This document shows positions 1 to 7,551 of a DNA stretch of 64,000 bases, piece after piece. A program made the position numbers and the translations under genes. Numbering within the stretch: the stretch's first letter is position 1; each line of letters opens with the position of its first letter. The DNA lies in contig NZ_CP019630.1 in NCBI RefSeq assembly GCF_001999245.1, forward strand, positions 2,906,501 to 2,970,500, read 5' to 3'. The notes beneath the pieces were generated by a model. That model saw only the letters and a program-made list of their open reading frames with translations. It made no database searches and had not been told where the DNA came from. The stretch comes from Roseibium algicola. GTDB taxonomy: Bacteria > Pseudomonadota > Alphaproteobacteria > Rhizobiales > Stappiaceae.

Positions 1-594
1 ATGGGATCCTGGATGCTTTGTGTCGGCTGGTTCGGTTTCAACGTGATGACGGCTGCCTCACTTGAGAGCATTTCCGGTCTTGTGGCGATCAACTCGTTGA
101 TGGCCATGGTTGGCGGCATTCTTGTGGCGCTGGTCGTCGGCCGGAATGATCCGGGCTTCGTGCACAACGGTGCGCTGGCCGGCCTCGTTGCCGTCTGTGC
201 CGGTTCGGACGTCATGCACCCGATCGGCAGCCTGATTGTCGGGGGTGTCGCCGGCGGCGTCTTCGTAATCGGTTTCGAGATCTGCCAGAACAAGCTGAAA
301 ATCGACGACGTTCTGGGTGTCTGGCCGCTGCATGGCATCTGCGGAGCGTGGGGTGGTATCGCCGCTGGTTTCTTCGGGCTCGAGGCTCTGGGCGGCCTTG
401 GCGGTGTGTCTCCCGTTTCGCAGGTTATCGGTACGGTTCTGGGGGCGGTCTACGCCCTTGGGGCGGGTCTTGCCGTCTACGGTATCCTGAAAGCGACGAT
501 GGGTCTGAGGCTGTCTCAGGAAGACGAGCACCGCGGAGCGGATCTTTCGATCCACAAGATCAGCGCAAATCCGGAACACGATCTCGGGCGCTAG
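1..594 (+). CDS. amtB: Ammonium transporter (Amt/MEP/Rh family), C-terminal part
   Basis: Inner-membrane ammonium channel, cut by the window start; 197 C-terminal residues are visible and the first ATG may be an internal methionine. Several hydrophobic helices are present. The family signature around the second pore histidine is visible (LHGICGAWGG, H111 of the visible part), as is HNGALAGLVAVCAG near residues 55-67, the typical Amt pore segment. A charged cytoplasmic tail follows the last helix, as in Amt proteins that bind GlnK. Whether a glnK gene lies upstream cannot be seen. The gene converges on a HAD phosphatase gene. Confidence 0.93.
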   Translation: MGSWMLCVGWFGFNVMTAASLESISGLVAINSLMAMVGGILVALVVGRNDPGFVHNGALAGLVAVCAGSDVMHPIGSLIVGGVAGGVFVIGFEICQNKLKIDDVLGVWPLHGICGAWGGIAAGFFGLEALGGLGGVSPVSQVIGTVLGAVYALGAGLAVYGILKATMGLRLSQEDEHRGADLSIHKISANPEHDLGR

Positions 595-603
595 AATGGC
601 CTG

Positions 604-627
604 CCGCGCGCCGGTAACGGCGCGCGG
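604..627 (+). terminator. GC hairpin between convergent amtB and HAD genes
   Basis: A 9-bp inverted repeat (CCGCGCGCC / GGCGCGCGG, loop GGTAAC) starts 10 nt after the amtB stop. No T tract follows directly, so it is terminator-like rather than a textbook intrinsic terminator. Confidence 0.45.
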
Positions 628-680
628 ATCTCTCAGAAGATTCGGGTTCTGTCAGATTTTTGGATCGACCCAAAACAGCC

Positions 681-1364
681 TCAGGCTGCTGTGCTTTCAC
701 TGATCAGCAGAGCGGCCAGGTTGTCATGGCTGTCGACAACCCGATGTGCACCGGCGGCAAGCAGCTGTTCCGCGTGGCCATCGTGACAATGACCGCCGCC
801 GACAAAACCCCATACCGTCATGCCGGCGGCAAGGCCCGCCTTCACGCCGTTGACACTGTCTTCCACGACGAGCGCGGCTTTCGGGTCCACGCCCAGCTTA
901 TCCGCCGCGAACAAAAACAGATCTGGCGCGGGTTTGCCGTTGGTTACCTGCTCGCCTGAATAGATATGCGGCTCGAAATAAGGGAAGAGCCCCGTGTGCT
1001 GAAGCTTGTGGGTCAGCCGGTGCAGGCGGGAGGAGGAGGCGACGGCACGTGGGCCGTCATGGGCTGCCAGCAGCTGTTTGATACCCTTGATTTCCGCCAG
1101 TTCGCGGTCGATTCGCGCCTGGGTGGCAGCGTCCAGATCCGGTCCGAATGTTGCTGGCAGCGGTCCCTTGCCAAGGGTCTGGTAATCCGCGTCGAGCGCC
1201 GCCCAGAAATCCGTGCTGCCCAGGCCCTGGAACCGGTCCATATACTCATGAAGCTCGTACTTCAGGCCGATCCGGGCCAGATGTTCGCGTTCGACATCGA
1301 CATAGATGATTTCCGAATCCACCAGAACGCCGTCACAGTCGAACAGGATCGCTTCAAATGCCAT
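681..1364 (-). CDS. HAD-family phosphatase (beta-phosphoglucomutase/GPP-like)
   Basis: Cytosolic haloacid-dehalogenase phosphatase of 227 aa. Motif I is FDCDGVLVDSE (D9 nucleophile, D11 acid/base). Motif II is the serine stretch near residues 110-112, motif III is K144 in GKPAPD, and motif IV is E168-D169 in VVEDSVNG. An alpha-helical cap lies between motifs I and II, as in subfamily IA enzymes acting on small sugar or polyol phosphates. It lies 70 nt downstream of a ugpE-like permease gene on the same strand, so a glycerophosphate-type substrate is possible but only inferred. A GHCHDGH histidine cluster near residues 191-197 is a local oddity. Confidence 0.85.
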   Translation of the reverse strand: MAFEAILFDCDGVLVDSEIIYVDVEREHLARIGLKYELHEYMDRFQGLGSTDFWAALDADYQTLGKGPLPATFGPDLDAATQARIDRELAEIKGIKQLLAAHDGPRAVASSSRLHRLTHKLQHTGLFPYFEPHIYSGEQVTNGKPAPDLFLFAADKLGVDPKAALVVEDSVNGVKAGLAAGMTVWGFVGGGHCHDGHAEQLLAAGAHRVVDSHDNLAALLISESTAA

Positions 1365-1434
1365 GGATGAGGTGCCTTTCGGGTCGTTCTGGAAAAATTG
1401 GGGCAGGGACCGCCGGTTTCAATGCCGGATGTCG

Positions 1435-2259
1435 TCAGTGTGAGCCGTCGAACAGGCCTTTAACGACTTGTCGTTGAAACAATATGACAAGCAGGGCCGG
1501 AGGCACGAACGCGAGTACCGCCAGCATCAGTCCGCGCAGGCTGGAATTGCCGAAAAACTGCATGCCGCGCACCAAGGTGTAGGTGCTTTCCTCCGAGGTG
1601 ACCATTACCGGCCACAGATACTGGTTCCAGCCGTTGACAAACATGACCAGGAACAGCGCGGCCGCTGTCGGCAGCGACAGGGGAACCAGGATGTCCTTGA
1701 AGAACTTCAGCGGACCAGCGCCGTCGATCCTGGCCGATTCCAGCAGCGCATCCGGAACCGTCATCAGGAACTGGCGGAAGAACAGCGTCCCAAGGCCGGA
1801 GGCGACCAGCGGCAGGATGAGGCCCGCACGCGTGTTGACGAGGCCAAGTTCGACGGTCACGGCATAGGTCGGCAGGAACCGGGATTCCAGAGGCAACAAC
1901 AGGGTCAGCAGAAGCACGGCGAAGATGGCGCTGGCAAAGCGGGCCCGAAAATAGATCAGCGCATAGGCTGTCATGAGGGACAGAACGACCTTCAGGGTCG
2001 CAAATCCAGCGCCCAGCAGGAAGGAATTCCACATCATCGACAATGCTGTGACGTCACCGGAAAAGCCCGCGCCGGTCTGCAGAAAGTGTCCGTAGTTTTC
2101 CAGCGTGCTGCCGCCAAGGTCGAGCCGTGGCCGGACCCTTCCGCCTTCATGGGTGGTCGCAGCAAAGATCGAATAGACCGGCAGTGTCATCAGAAGGGCA
2201 CCGCCAATCAGGATCAGATGATCAACAAGCTGGGCCTGCCAGCGCCGCCAGTTGGGCAT
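1435..2259 (-). CDS. ugpE: Glycerol-3-phosphate-type ABC transporter permease (UgpE-like)
   Basis: Inner-membrane permease of the MalG/UgpE branch of binding-protein-dependent transporters, about 274 aa with six predicted membrane segments. The EAA loop that docks on the ATPase is present (ESARIDGAG, about residues 174-182), and the C-terminal FVNGWNQYLWP segment closely follows E. coli UgpE. I chose the ATG at 2259 with an upstream GAGGA; a TTG at 2277 is an alternative. UgpB, UgpA and UgpC genes normally adjoin it. None is visible here: 450 nt upstream hold no gene and the next gene downstream is a HAD phosphatase. It is full length, so it is an orphan rather than an obvious pseudogene. Confidence 0.85.
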   Translation of the reverse strand: MPNWRRWQAQLVDHLILIGGALLMTLPVYSIFAATTHEGGRVRPRLDLGGSTLENYGHFLQTGAGFSGDVTALSMMWNSFLLGAGFATLKVVLSLMTAYALIYFRARFASAIFAVLLLTLLLPLESRFLPTYAVTVELGLVNTRAGLILPLVASGLGTLFFRQFLMTVPDALLESARIDGAGPLKFFKDILVPLSLPTAAALFLVMFVNGWNQYLWPVMVTSEESTYTLVRGMQFFGNSSLRGLMLAVLAFVPPALLVILFQRQVVKGLFDGSH

Positions 2260-2706
2260 ATGAGACTGGTTCCTCAAATCGTTCCGAAGTAACCGGGGCG
2301 TGCTGCGGGGACGGAGCGGTGAAATCTCGACGTTGCCGGGGCAGGCGCCAAGACAGTTCCGCAGTGAGCAAATGCCCGGTTCAGACCCGTCGGTGAGACG
2401 GCGGCGAGGATCGCCGGGTGCAGAGTATTATGGATTGTGACGGGCGAGGGCAAGACGCAATTCGGTCTGCCTGCAGGTGCCGCCGGCGGGAGACAGGCTG
2501 GTTGGCCGGGCCGGAAAAGACCTCGTCCGATAACGTAGCGTTCCGAAAGTGCTGCCATTTTAGGAGTGGCCGTTCTGGAAGTAGTTTTTAACCCGATCCT
2601 GTCCCTTGAGTGACAGGGAGCAGTTCTTCAGGCAATATTTCGCGGTATTACGAGACTTTCTTCATCCTGAAAGCCATGTTGCACATTTGGTGCCGGGGGG
2701 CGCGAT
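2260..2706. other. Intergenic region without recognised gene
   Basis: About 450 nt between the ugpE-like gene (minus) and the DUF4347-like gene (plus). Open frames here are short and arginine/proline-rich with no family features. I see no ugpA remnant. A GGGGGG ribosome-binding site lies just before the plus-strand ATG at 2707. Confidence 0.5.
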
Positions 2707-3192
2707 ATGACACGGATACTTCTTTATAATGGTGAGCTTGAATTTTTGACGCGGGGCTATATGGCCGCGCATTCCGGTTACAGCTATTCCTCGACCGATG
2801 AAATTCTGGGTCATCTGGTTCAAAACGCGCCATCGGGTGGCTTCGGCGTGGTCGAGCTGGTCTTTCACAGCGGCGTTCCCGGTCAGGTGACCCTTCTGGA
2901 TGCAGACTGCGTAGGCGGATTCACGGCGGCCAGTCCGGTCGGGATGGTGTCGCACAGTTCCGGGATGGAGAACTTTTGGAGAACGCTGGGCCAGTATATC
3001 CGCCCTGGCGGCGTCCTTTCCCTCAATGCCTGTTCGATCGCGGAGGGGCGCGCCGGCGGGCACCTGCTTCGGCATCTCTGCCGCGCCATCGGTGGTGGCA
3101 AGCGGGTTTGCGGTGGGCTGGGCGACCAGACCTCCGGTGTCTTCGAGTATAACAACGCCTCGCTCATGCGCGGTTATCCCTACTATTTTTAA
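2707..3192 (+). CDS. Small stand-alone protein resembling the DUF4347 caspase-like domain
   Basis: 161 aa, preceded by a GGGGGG Shine-Dalgarno. No signal peptide or membrane segment. The core pattern is a hydrophobic strand ending in histidine (VELVFHSGVPGQ, H54), about 50 residues, then a second strand ending in cysteine (VLSLNACSIAEG, C109) and a later GGLGDQTSGV segment. This order resembles DUF4347, where SHGxPG and YGCxxxxG carry a putative caspase-like His/Cys dyad. DUF4347 normally sits at the N-terminus of very large secreted adhesins; here it would be a free protein. The match is from pattern recognition only, and the function is unknown. Confidence 0.55.
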   Translation: MTRILLYNGELEFLTRGYMAAHSGYSYSSTDEILGHLVQNAPSGGFGVVELVFHSGVPGQVTLLDADCVGGFTAASPVGMVSHSSGMENFWRTLGQYIRPGGVLSLNACSIAEGRAGGHLLRHLCRAIGGGKRVCGGLGDQTSGVFEYNNASLMRGYPYYF

Positions 3193-3216
3193 GACCAGAG
3201 GGTTCGGGGCCACCCC

Positions 3217-4110
3217 CTAGAGCACCACAATGCCGGAATGCTTGGCCTTGTGTTCCGGTTCGACGTGAATGGTGATCCGGGCTCCGGGGACATCTTCGAC
3301 AATGGCAATCTCGATCCGGTCGCAGATCTCATGTGCCTTGTCGACGGACATTTCGCCCGGCACCACCAGGTGAAAATCGATGAAGGTGGATTTGCCGGCA
3401 ATGCGAGTGCGCAGGTCGTGTGCCTCCAGGGCGCCTTCGCCATGTTCGGAAATCAGAACACGGATCTTGTCCAATGTGTCGTGCGAGGCAGCTTCGTCCA
3501 TCAGTCCGCCGACGGATTCCTTGACGAGGCCCCAGCCGGACCAGAGAACGGTGAGGCCGACAAGAACCGCAAGCGCGGGATCCATGACTTTCCAGCCGGT
3601 GAGCATCACCAGCACAACACCGCCCAGAACCCCGACGGAGCTGACCACATCGGTCATCAGGTGCTTGCCGTCCGCAACAAGCGCAGGTGATCTTGCGTGT
3701 TTGCCATATTTCATCAGGTAACGCGCCCAGGCGCCGTTGATGACGGCGGCAAGCAGGTTCATGCCGATACCGGCTGGCGAATATTCCGGACTGTCGCCAC
3801 TGATGAAGCCGAGCCACGCCGCGCGGAAAATCGACAGGGCGGCAAGCACAATCATAACGCCGACGAGAACCGCCGCGAAATACTCAACCTTGTCGTGGCC
3901 GTAGGGGTGGTTGCTGTCGGCGGGTTTGGCGGCGAACCAGACGGCTGCAAGCGTTGCGATGGCGGACGCGATATTGACCGTCGTTTCCAACGCGTCGGAA
4001 TAAAGCGCTATGGAGCCGGTCAGCAGGTAGGCGCCGATCTTGAGACCCAGAACGATCACACCGAAAACGATGCTCAATAAGGCTATCTGAAGCCTGCGCT
4101 TCAACTTCAT
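3217..4110 (-). CDS. Cation diffusion facilitator (CDF) metal exporter
   Basis: 297 aa inner-membrane proton-coupled divalent metal exporter. It has about six membrane helices, the HPYGHDKVE loop signature (residues 68-76) and a C-terminal cytoplasmic domain with AHDLRTR and FIDFHL, as in YiiP/FieF. Aligned by eye to YiiP, the transport site is E42 and N46 in helix 2 (SDALETTVN) and H150 and D154 in helix 5 (KHLMTD), in place of Asp-Asp-His-Asp. Metal preference (Zn, Fe, Mn or other) cannot be read from this. It ends 24 nt from the convergent DUF4347-like gene. Confidence 0.9.
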   Translation of the reverse strand: MKLKRRLQIALLSIVFGVIVLGLKIGAYLLTGSIALYSDALETTVNIASAIATLAAVWFAAKPADSNHPYGHDKVEYFAAVLVGVMIVLAALSIFRAAWLGFISGDSPEYSPAGIGMNLLAAVINGAWARYLMKYGKHARSPALVADGKHLMTDVVSSVGVLGGVVLVMLTGWKVMDPALAVLVGLTVLWSGWGLVKESVGGLMDEAASHDTLDKIRVLISEHGEGALEAHDLRTRIAGKSTFIDFHLVVPGEMSVDKAHEICDRIEIAIVEDVPGARITIHVEPEHKAKHSGIVVL

Positions 4111-4332
4111 GCGTTCCCCCAGGACCGATTTGCTTCACCAGACGCCGGCAAAGCAGAGAACCTGACCGGCCACTGGGTCTTGCAAACCGTGCGCCAACAA
4201 GGCGTTCACGGTTCAACGGGCGGCCGAACGGGGCAAGGGGTAGCAGTTTTCTCGGGGGTTACAACCCGGCTTTGAAGCCGGCGGGCTCGTTTTTCAGAGG
4301 GAATTGATATTTGGCCACACCACAGCGGCGGT

Positions 4333-5115
4333 TCACAGACCGCCGCTCTTGTTCATGGTTGCCGCACCGATGATCCGGCCGGGCCCGTCGGGATTTTCAA
4401 GCTGCACGACAACTGCGCAGCGGGCATCGCCTTTCAGCATCAGTTTGGACTTCGGCATGCGGAATGTCTCCTGGCCGCCGGACCACATCCCCATCGGCTG
4501 CAGATTGCGCACCACGTTGACGTAACGCACCTTGCGGCCCGCGTTTTCACCACGACCGATATCAACGAGGGCTTCATCTTGCATGCGCAGGAAATAGACG
4601 GTCGCCATGTTGAAGCCCTTGGGCAGGGAGCCATTCACCGTTGCCTGGACGACCATGTCGGTAATCTTCAGGTCGATTGTCGCGGTAAAGGGGTCGGTAC
4701 GTGCCAATGCGGCCCTTACATCGCCTTCGCGGCTGCCGACGACGTGTTCCTCGCCGTTGATCACCATTTGCGGGGTGTAGACCGACCGGTCGCCGCGCCG
4801 CGCGGCATAGGCCCGCTGACGCTGCGAGTTGACGGGACTTGCCAGCGTGTCCTTCCAGCCGAGATAATCCCAGTAGTCGACGGGCATCACCATGGTCAGG
4901 ACGTTGTTATCTTCCTGCACCAGCTTTTCCGCCAGCCGATCGGCCGGCGGGCACGAGGAGCAGCCTTGGCTGGTAAACAGTTCGATGACTTTTTCGGGTT
5001 GCGCCTGCGCGCCGTTGATTGGCGCGGCCAGGGCAACTATTCCGCCGGTTACAATAAGCGCGGTGCGGAGGGCCTTGCCGGCCTTCCGGGAAAACGATCC
5101 CACCATTTGGCTCAA
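4333..5115 (-). CDS. DUF1223 thioredoxin-fold secreted protein
   Basis: 260 aa. A signal-like N-terminus (hydrophobic residues 17-35 followed by GAQAQP) suggests export. The mature part opens with VIELFTSQGCSSCPPAD, the DUF1223 signature with a C52-x2-C55 pair in a thioredoxin-like fold. A WDYLGWKD segment and a VYTPQMVINGE strand follow, both typical of the family. The role is probably periplasmic thiol chemistry, but no substrate is known. The stop codon lies inside a 9-bp inverted repeat (4324-4332 with 4339-4347) that may serve as a transcript end. Confidence 0.85.
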   Translation of the reverse strand: MSQMVGSFSRKAGKALRTALIVTGGIVALAAPINGAQAQPEKVIELFTSQGCSSCPPADRLAEKLVQEDNNVLTMVMPVDYWDYLGWKDTLASPVNSQRQRAYAARRGDRSVYTPQMVINGEEHVVGSREGDVRAALARTDPFTATIDLKITDMVVQATVNGSLPKGFNMATVYFLRMQDEALVDIGRGENAGRKVRYVNVVRNLQPMGMWSGGQETFRMPKSKLMLKGDARCAVVVQLENPDGPGRIIGAATMNKSGGL

Positions 5116-5433
5116 TTCCTTGTTCGATTGCCCCTAAAATATGCAATGGAGCACTCAACCGAAAGTCACGAGCGGGTGACTTTCGTCTTAGACGGCCTCA
5201 TTCGCGCGTTTGTGACAAGGCCTCACCATTTGGCGTGCCAGGCGTCTTGTGGAAAATACAGGTCGAAACGGGCGTTAGCGTTCTGGCCTGTCTGGCTTTC
5301 GTGACCTGCGATGGTGGATTGTCTCGGGGGGAGAATCATGTGTTCTGGTGTCTCACGCCAGCCTGCTGCCTCCTTCGCTTCAGGGCGCTGGCCGATCGTT
5401 GCCCGTGGTTCTGGCTGTTGAAACTGGAGACAA
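5116..5433. other. Divergent promoter region between DUF1223 and glycosyltransferase genes
   Basis: About 320 nt with no gene. Its clearest element is the perfect inverted repeat at 5160-5185, listed separately. It must contain the promoters of both divergent genes; I cannot pick convincing -35/-10 pairs. Confidence 0.5.
5160..5185. promoter_or_regulatory. Perfect 10-bp inverted repeat, possible operator
   Basis: CGAAAGTCAC, a 6-nt spacer, then GTGACTTTCG, all 20 arm positions matching. It lies 45 nt upstream of the DUF1223 ATG and about 250 nt upstream of the DGD1-like gene. No T tract follows, so a dimeric regulator site is likelier than a terminator. The binding protein is unknown. Confidence 0.45.
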
Positions 5434-6600
5434 GTGCCCCTGTCTGGCGAACGTACCAAAGGTCAAGAGATCCATGACTTTGCGGTTCTGACGAGTGCCG
5501 CCCTGCCGTGGATGACCGGACCGTCCTTCATCTCGCTGTGGCACGCCTGCGGGTTGGCAACGCTTGGCTATCGGGTTGTCTATGTTCTTCCCTGGCTGGA
5601 TGAGGTTTCACAGCAACGGCTGTGGGGCGAGACCCGTTTCGTCGATTTTGACGAGCAGGTCGACTGGCTCCAGACGGAACTTGAAGCCTTCGGACCCTAC
5701 AAATTTCCGGAATGCCGGCCTTATCGGGCAAGGTTTGTGGCAGGCATGGGGTCGATCGTGCCGATGGAAGACGTCTATCGCGCCGCGCCGCCGGCCCGGT
5801 GCCTGATCGCGAGCGAGCCGGAGCATCTGTGCTGGTATCCGGTAACGACCAGGCGCAGAGGCATCCGGGCGGACAAGACGATCGGCCTCAGCATGACGGA
5901 TTATGAAACCTACATCCGCATGTCCGGGTTGCCGTTTCCAAACAGCCTCGCCCGGCTGGTATCTTATCTGCACGGCCGCGCCCTGCGGCTGCGCATCGAT
6001 CTGCCCCTCAGCCTGTCGCCCGCCCTCACCCTGCCGGGCATCACAATGCCTGTGGAACGGGTGACCGGTGTCATGCCCGGTTACGCGCAGGTGCCTCTCG
6101 TTACGCAGGAAACCGAAGGGATCTATTTTCTCGGGGCTTTCCTCTGGGAGAAAGGCCTGGACGACCTCGCCCGCATCGCTGCCCGTGCAAAACGGCCCAT
6201 CGATGTCATTGGCGGAGGGCGCGATGAAGCAGAGTTTCGCGCCTTCGCACGAGAGGAAGGTGCGGATTTGCGGTTCTTCGGACCGAACCGGCGGTTCTGG
6301 TCCGATATCGGACGATACCGGGTGATGGTGAACCCTTCACGCAGCGAAATCCTGTGCACGGCAACCGCCGATGCGCTGGTTGCCGGCCGGCATGTCATCC
6401 TGCCGGACTGTCCAGGCAACCTTCCCTACAGGGCCTATCCCAATGCGCATTTCTACACCGAGCTGGAAGGGGCTCTCGAGGCGCTGGAGTACGCGTTGAC
6501 GACTGTGCCGGAGCCGCCCGTTGCCGCGCGCGAAGACTTCGACTGGATGAGCGCATGCCGTCGGCTGGTCCATCTTGCCGGGCTGGAAAGACGAGATTGA
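5434..6600 (+). CDS. DGD1-like glycosyltransferase (putative digalactosyldiacylglycerol synthase)
   Basis: 388 aa GT-B glycosyltransferase, probably membrane-associated, expected to add a second sugar to monoglycosyl-diacylglycerol. It shares with plant DGD1 the order of landmarks: VLPWLDE (51-57), SEPEHLCWY (127-135), YFLGAFLWEKGLDDL (231-245), the donor-site VNPSRSEILCTATADAL (299-315, E305) and YPNAHFYT (335-342). I start at GTG 5434 because GGAG lies 5 nt upstream. It faces, tail to tail, an operon encoding an MGD1-like enzyme that could make its acceptor. Sugar identity (galactose or glucose) is not determinable from the sequence. Confidence 0.8.
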   Translation: MPLSGERTKGQEIHDFAVLTSAALPWMTGPSFISLWHACGLATLGYRVVYVLPWLDEVSQQRLWGETRFVDFDEQVDWLQTELEAFGPYKFPECRPYRARFVAGMGSIVPMEDVYRAAPPARCLIASEPEHLCWYPVTTRRRGIRADKTIGLSMTDYETYIRMSGLPFPNSLARLVSYLHGRALRLRIDLPLSLSPALTLPGITMPVERVTGVMPGYAQVPLVTQETEGIYFLGAFLWEKGLDDLARIAARAKRPIDVIGGGRDEAEFRAFAREEGADLRFFGPNRRFWSDIGRYRVMVNPSRSEILCTATADALVAGRHVILPDCPGNLPYRAYPNAHFYTELEGALEALEYALTTVPEPPVAAREDFDWMSACRRLVHLAGLERRD

Positions 6601-6615
6601 TCCTAAAGGCTCGTG

Positions 6616-7548
6616 TTATCGCCGGGACACCGGGACGCACAGGCGTATCGGCTGCTCGCAAACCGAGATCTGCGCAGGGGCATGCGCGACGATATCGCCG
6701 TCGGCCTGTATCGGGTCGCCCCGGGGACCCAGGATTTCGACTGTTCTGGCCGGCTGTTGGGCAACGAGACCAAGCCGCAGGAGCAGGCCTGCCGGTATCA
6801 GCAGAAAGCGTCCGAAGACAGACAGAGCGCTGCCTGGAGGAAATATCGTTGCGCAAAAAGACGGGTTGGCGAGGTCGCATTTCGGTGCGAGGACAAATGT
6901 CCCGCCATATCGTTTGCCACGGCTGACGATCAGCGTCGCTGCCTTTTCTGGCTCATCGTCCAGCCGGACGTCCACCGGCGGGCAGGACCATCGCCGCAGT
7001 GTCCGGAAAACTTCGATCAGATAGGCGGCCTTGCCGAAGCGGGTCTTGGTGGCACGGCTGAGATCCGAAACAACCTGGGCGTCCAGCCCGATGCCGGCCA
7101 TCATCATGAAGCGGTGCCCGTTGACCTGGCCCGGCCGGATCTTAAGGATGCGCGCTTCCGCAAGGCAGTTCGCGATCCGGTGTGGATCCGTGCCGATGCC
7201 GAGCTCGTGCGCCAGCACGTTCGCTGTGCCGAGCGGTATGAGCCCCAGGGGCGGCGTCTGCGGGCCGGCACCCTGGATTGCATCGTTGATCGTGCCATCG
7301 CCGCCCGCGATTGCCAGGATATCGGCGTTGTCTGATGTCGTTTCCCGAACGAAACCGGCGGCATCGCCCGCCTTCGTCGTGATCAGGATTTCGCACGTGT
7401 GACCGCGTGCCTCAAGCAGCGCCATTACCGCCTTGAAACGCTTCTCGCGCTTGCGGCCTGTGCGGGGATTGTAGACGACCCTGATCTTCAGGCCATGCTC
7501 TTGAGGGCGGCTGCCACCCGTCGCGGGGCCCTGGTCGTCCTCAGGCAT
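6616..7548 (-). CDS. Diacylglycerol kinase-family lipid kinase
   Basis: 310 aa enzyme of the DAGK/YegS/sphingosine kinase catalytic family, expected to phosphorylate diacylglycerol or a related lipid with ATP. The nucleotide-binding GGDGTIND lies at residues 82-89 and the PLGTANVLA motif at 105-113. The first 20 residues are polar and probably dispensable. The ATG at 7548 lies three nt after the TGA of the MGD1-like gene, so translation is probably coupled. As last gene of the lipid operon it could recycle diacylglycerol to phosphatidate, or compete with the glycosyltransferases for diacylglycerol; that direction is inference. Confidence 0.88.
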   Translation of the reverse strand: MPEDDQGPATGGSRPQEHGLKIRVVYNPRTGRKREKRFKAVMALLEARGHTCEILITTKAGDAAGFVRETTSDNADILAIAGGDGTINDAIQGAGPQTPPLGLIPLGTANVLAHELGIGTDPHRIANCLAEARILKIRPGQVNGHRFMMMAGIGLDAQVVSDLSRATKTRFGKAAYLIEVFRTLRRWSCPPVDVRLDDEPEKAATLIVSRGKRYGGTFVLAPKCDLANPSFCATIFPPGSALSVFGRFLLIPAGLLLRLGLVAQQPARTVEILGPRGDPIQADGDIVAHAPAQISVCEQPIRLCVPVSRR

Positions 7549-7551
7549 CGC

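Noticed and set aside
2274..2558. 94-aa minus-strand frame upstream of ugpE, considered as a ugpA remnant
   Set aside because: Pro/Ala/Arg-rich, no hydrophobic helices and no EAA motif.
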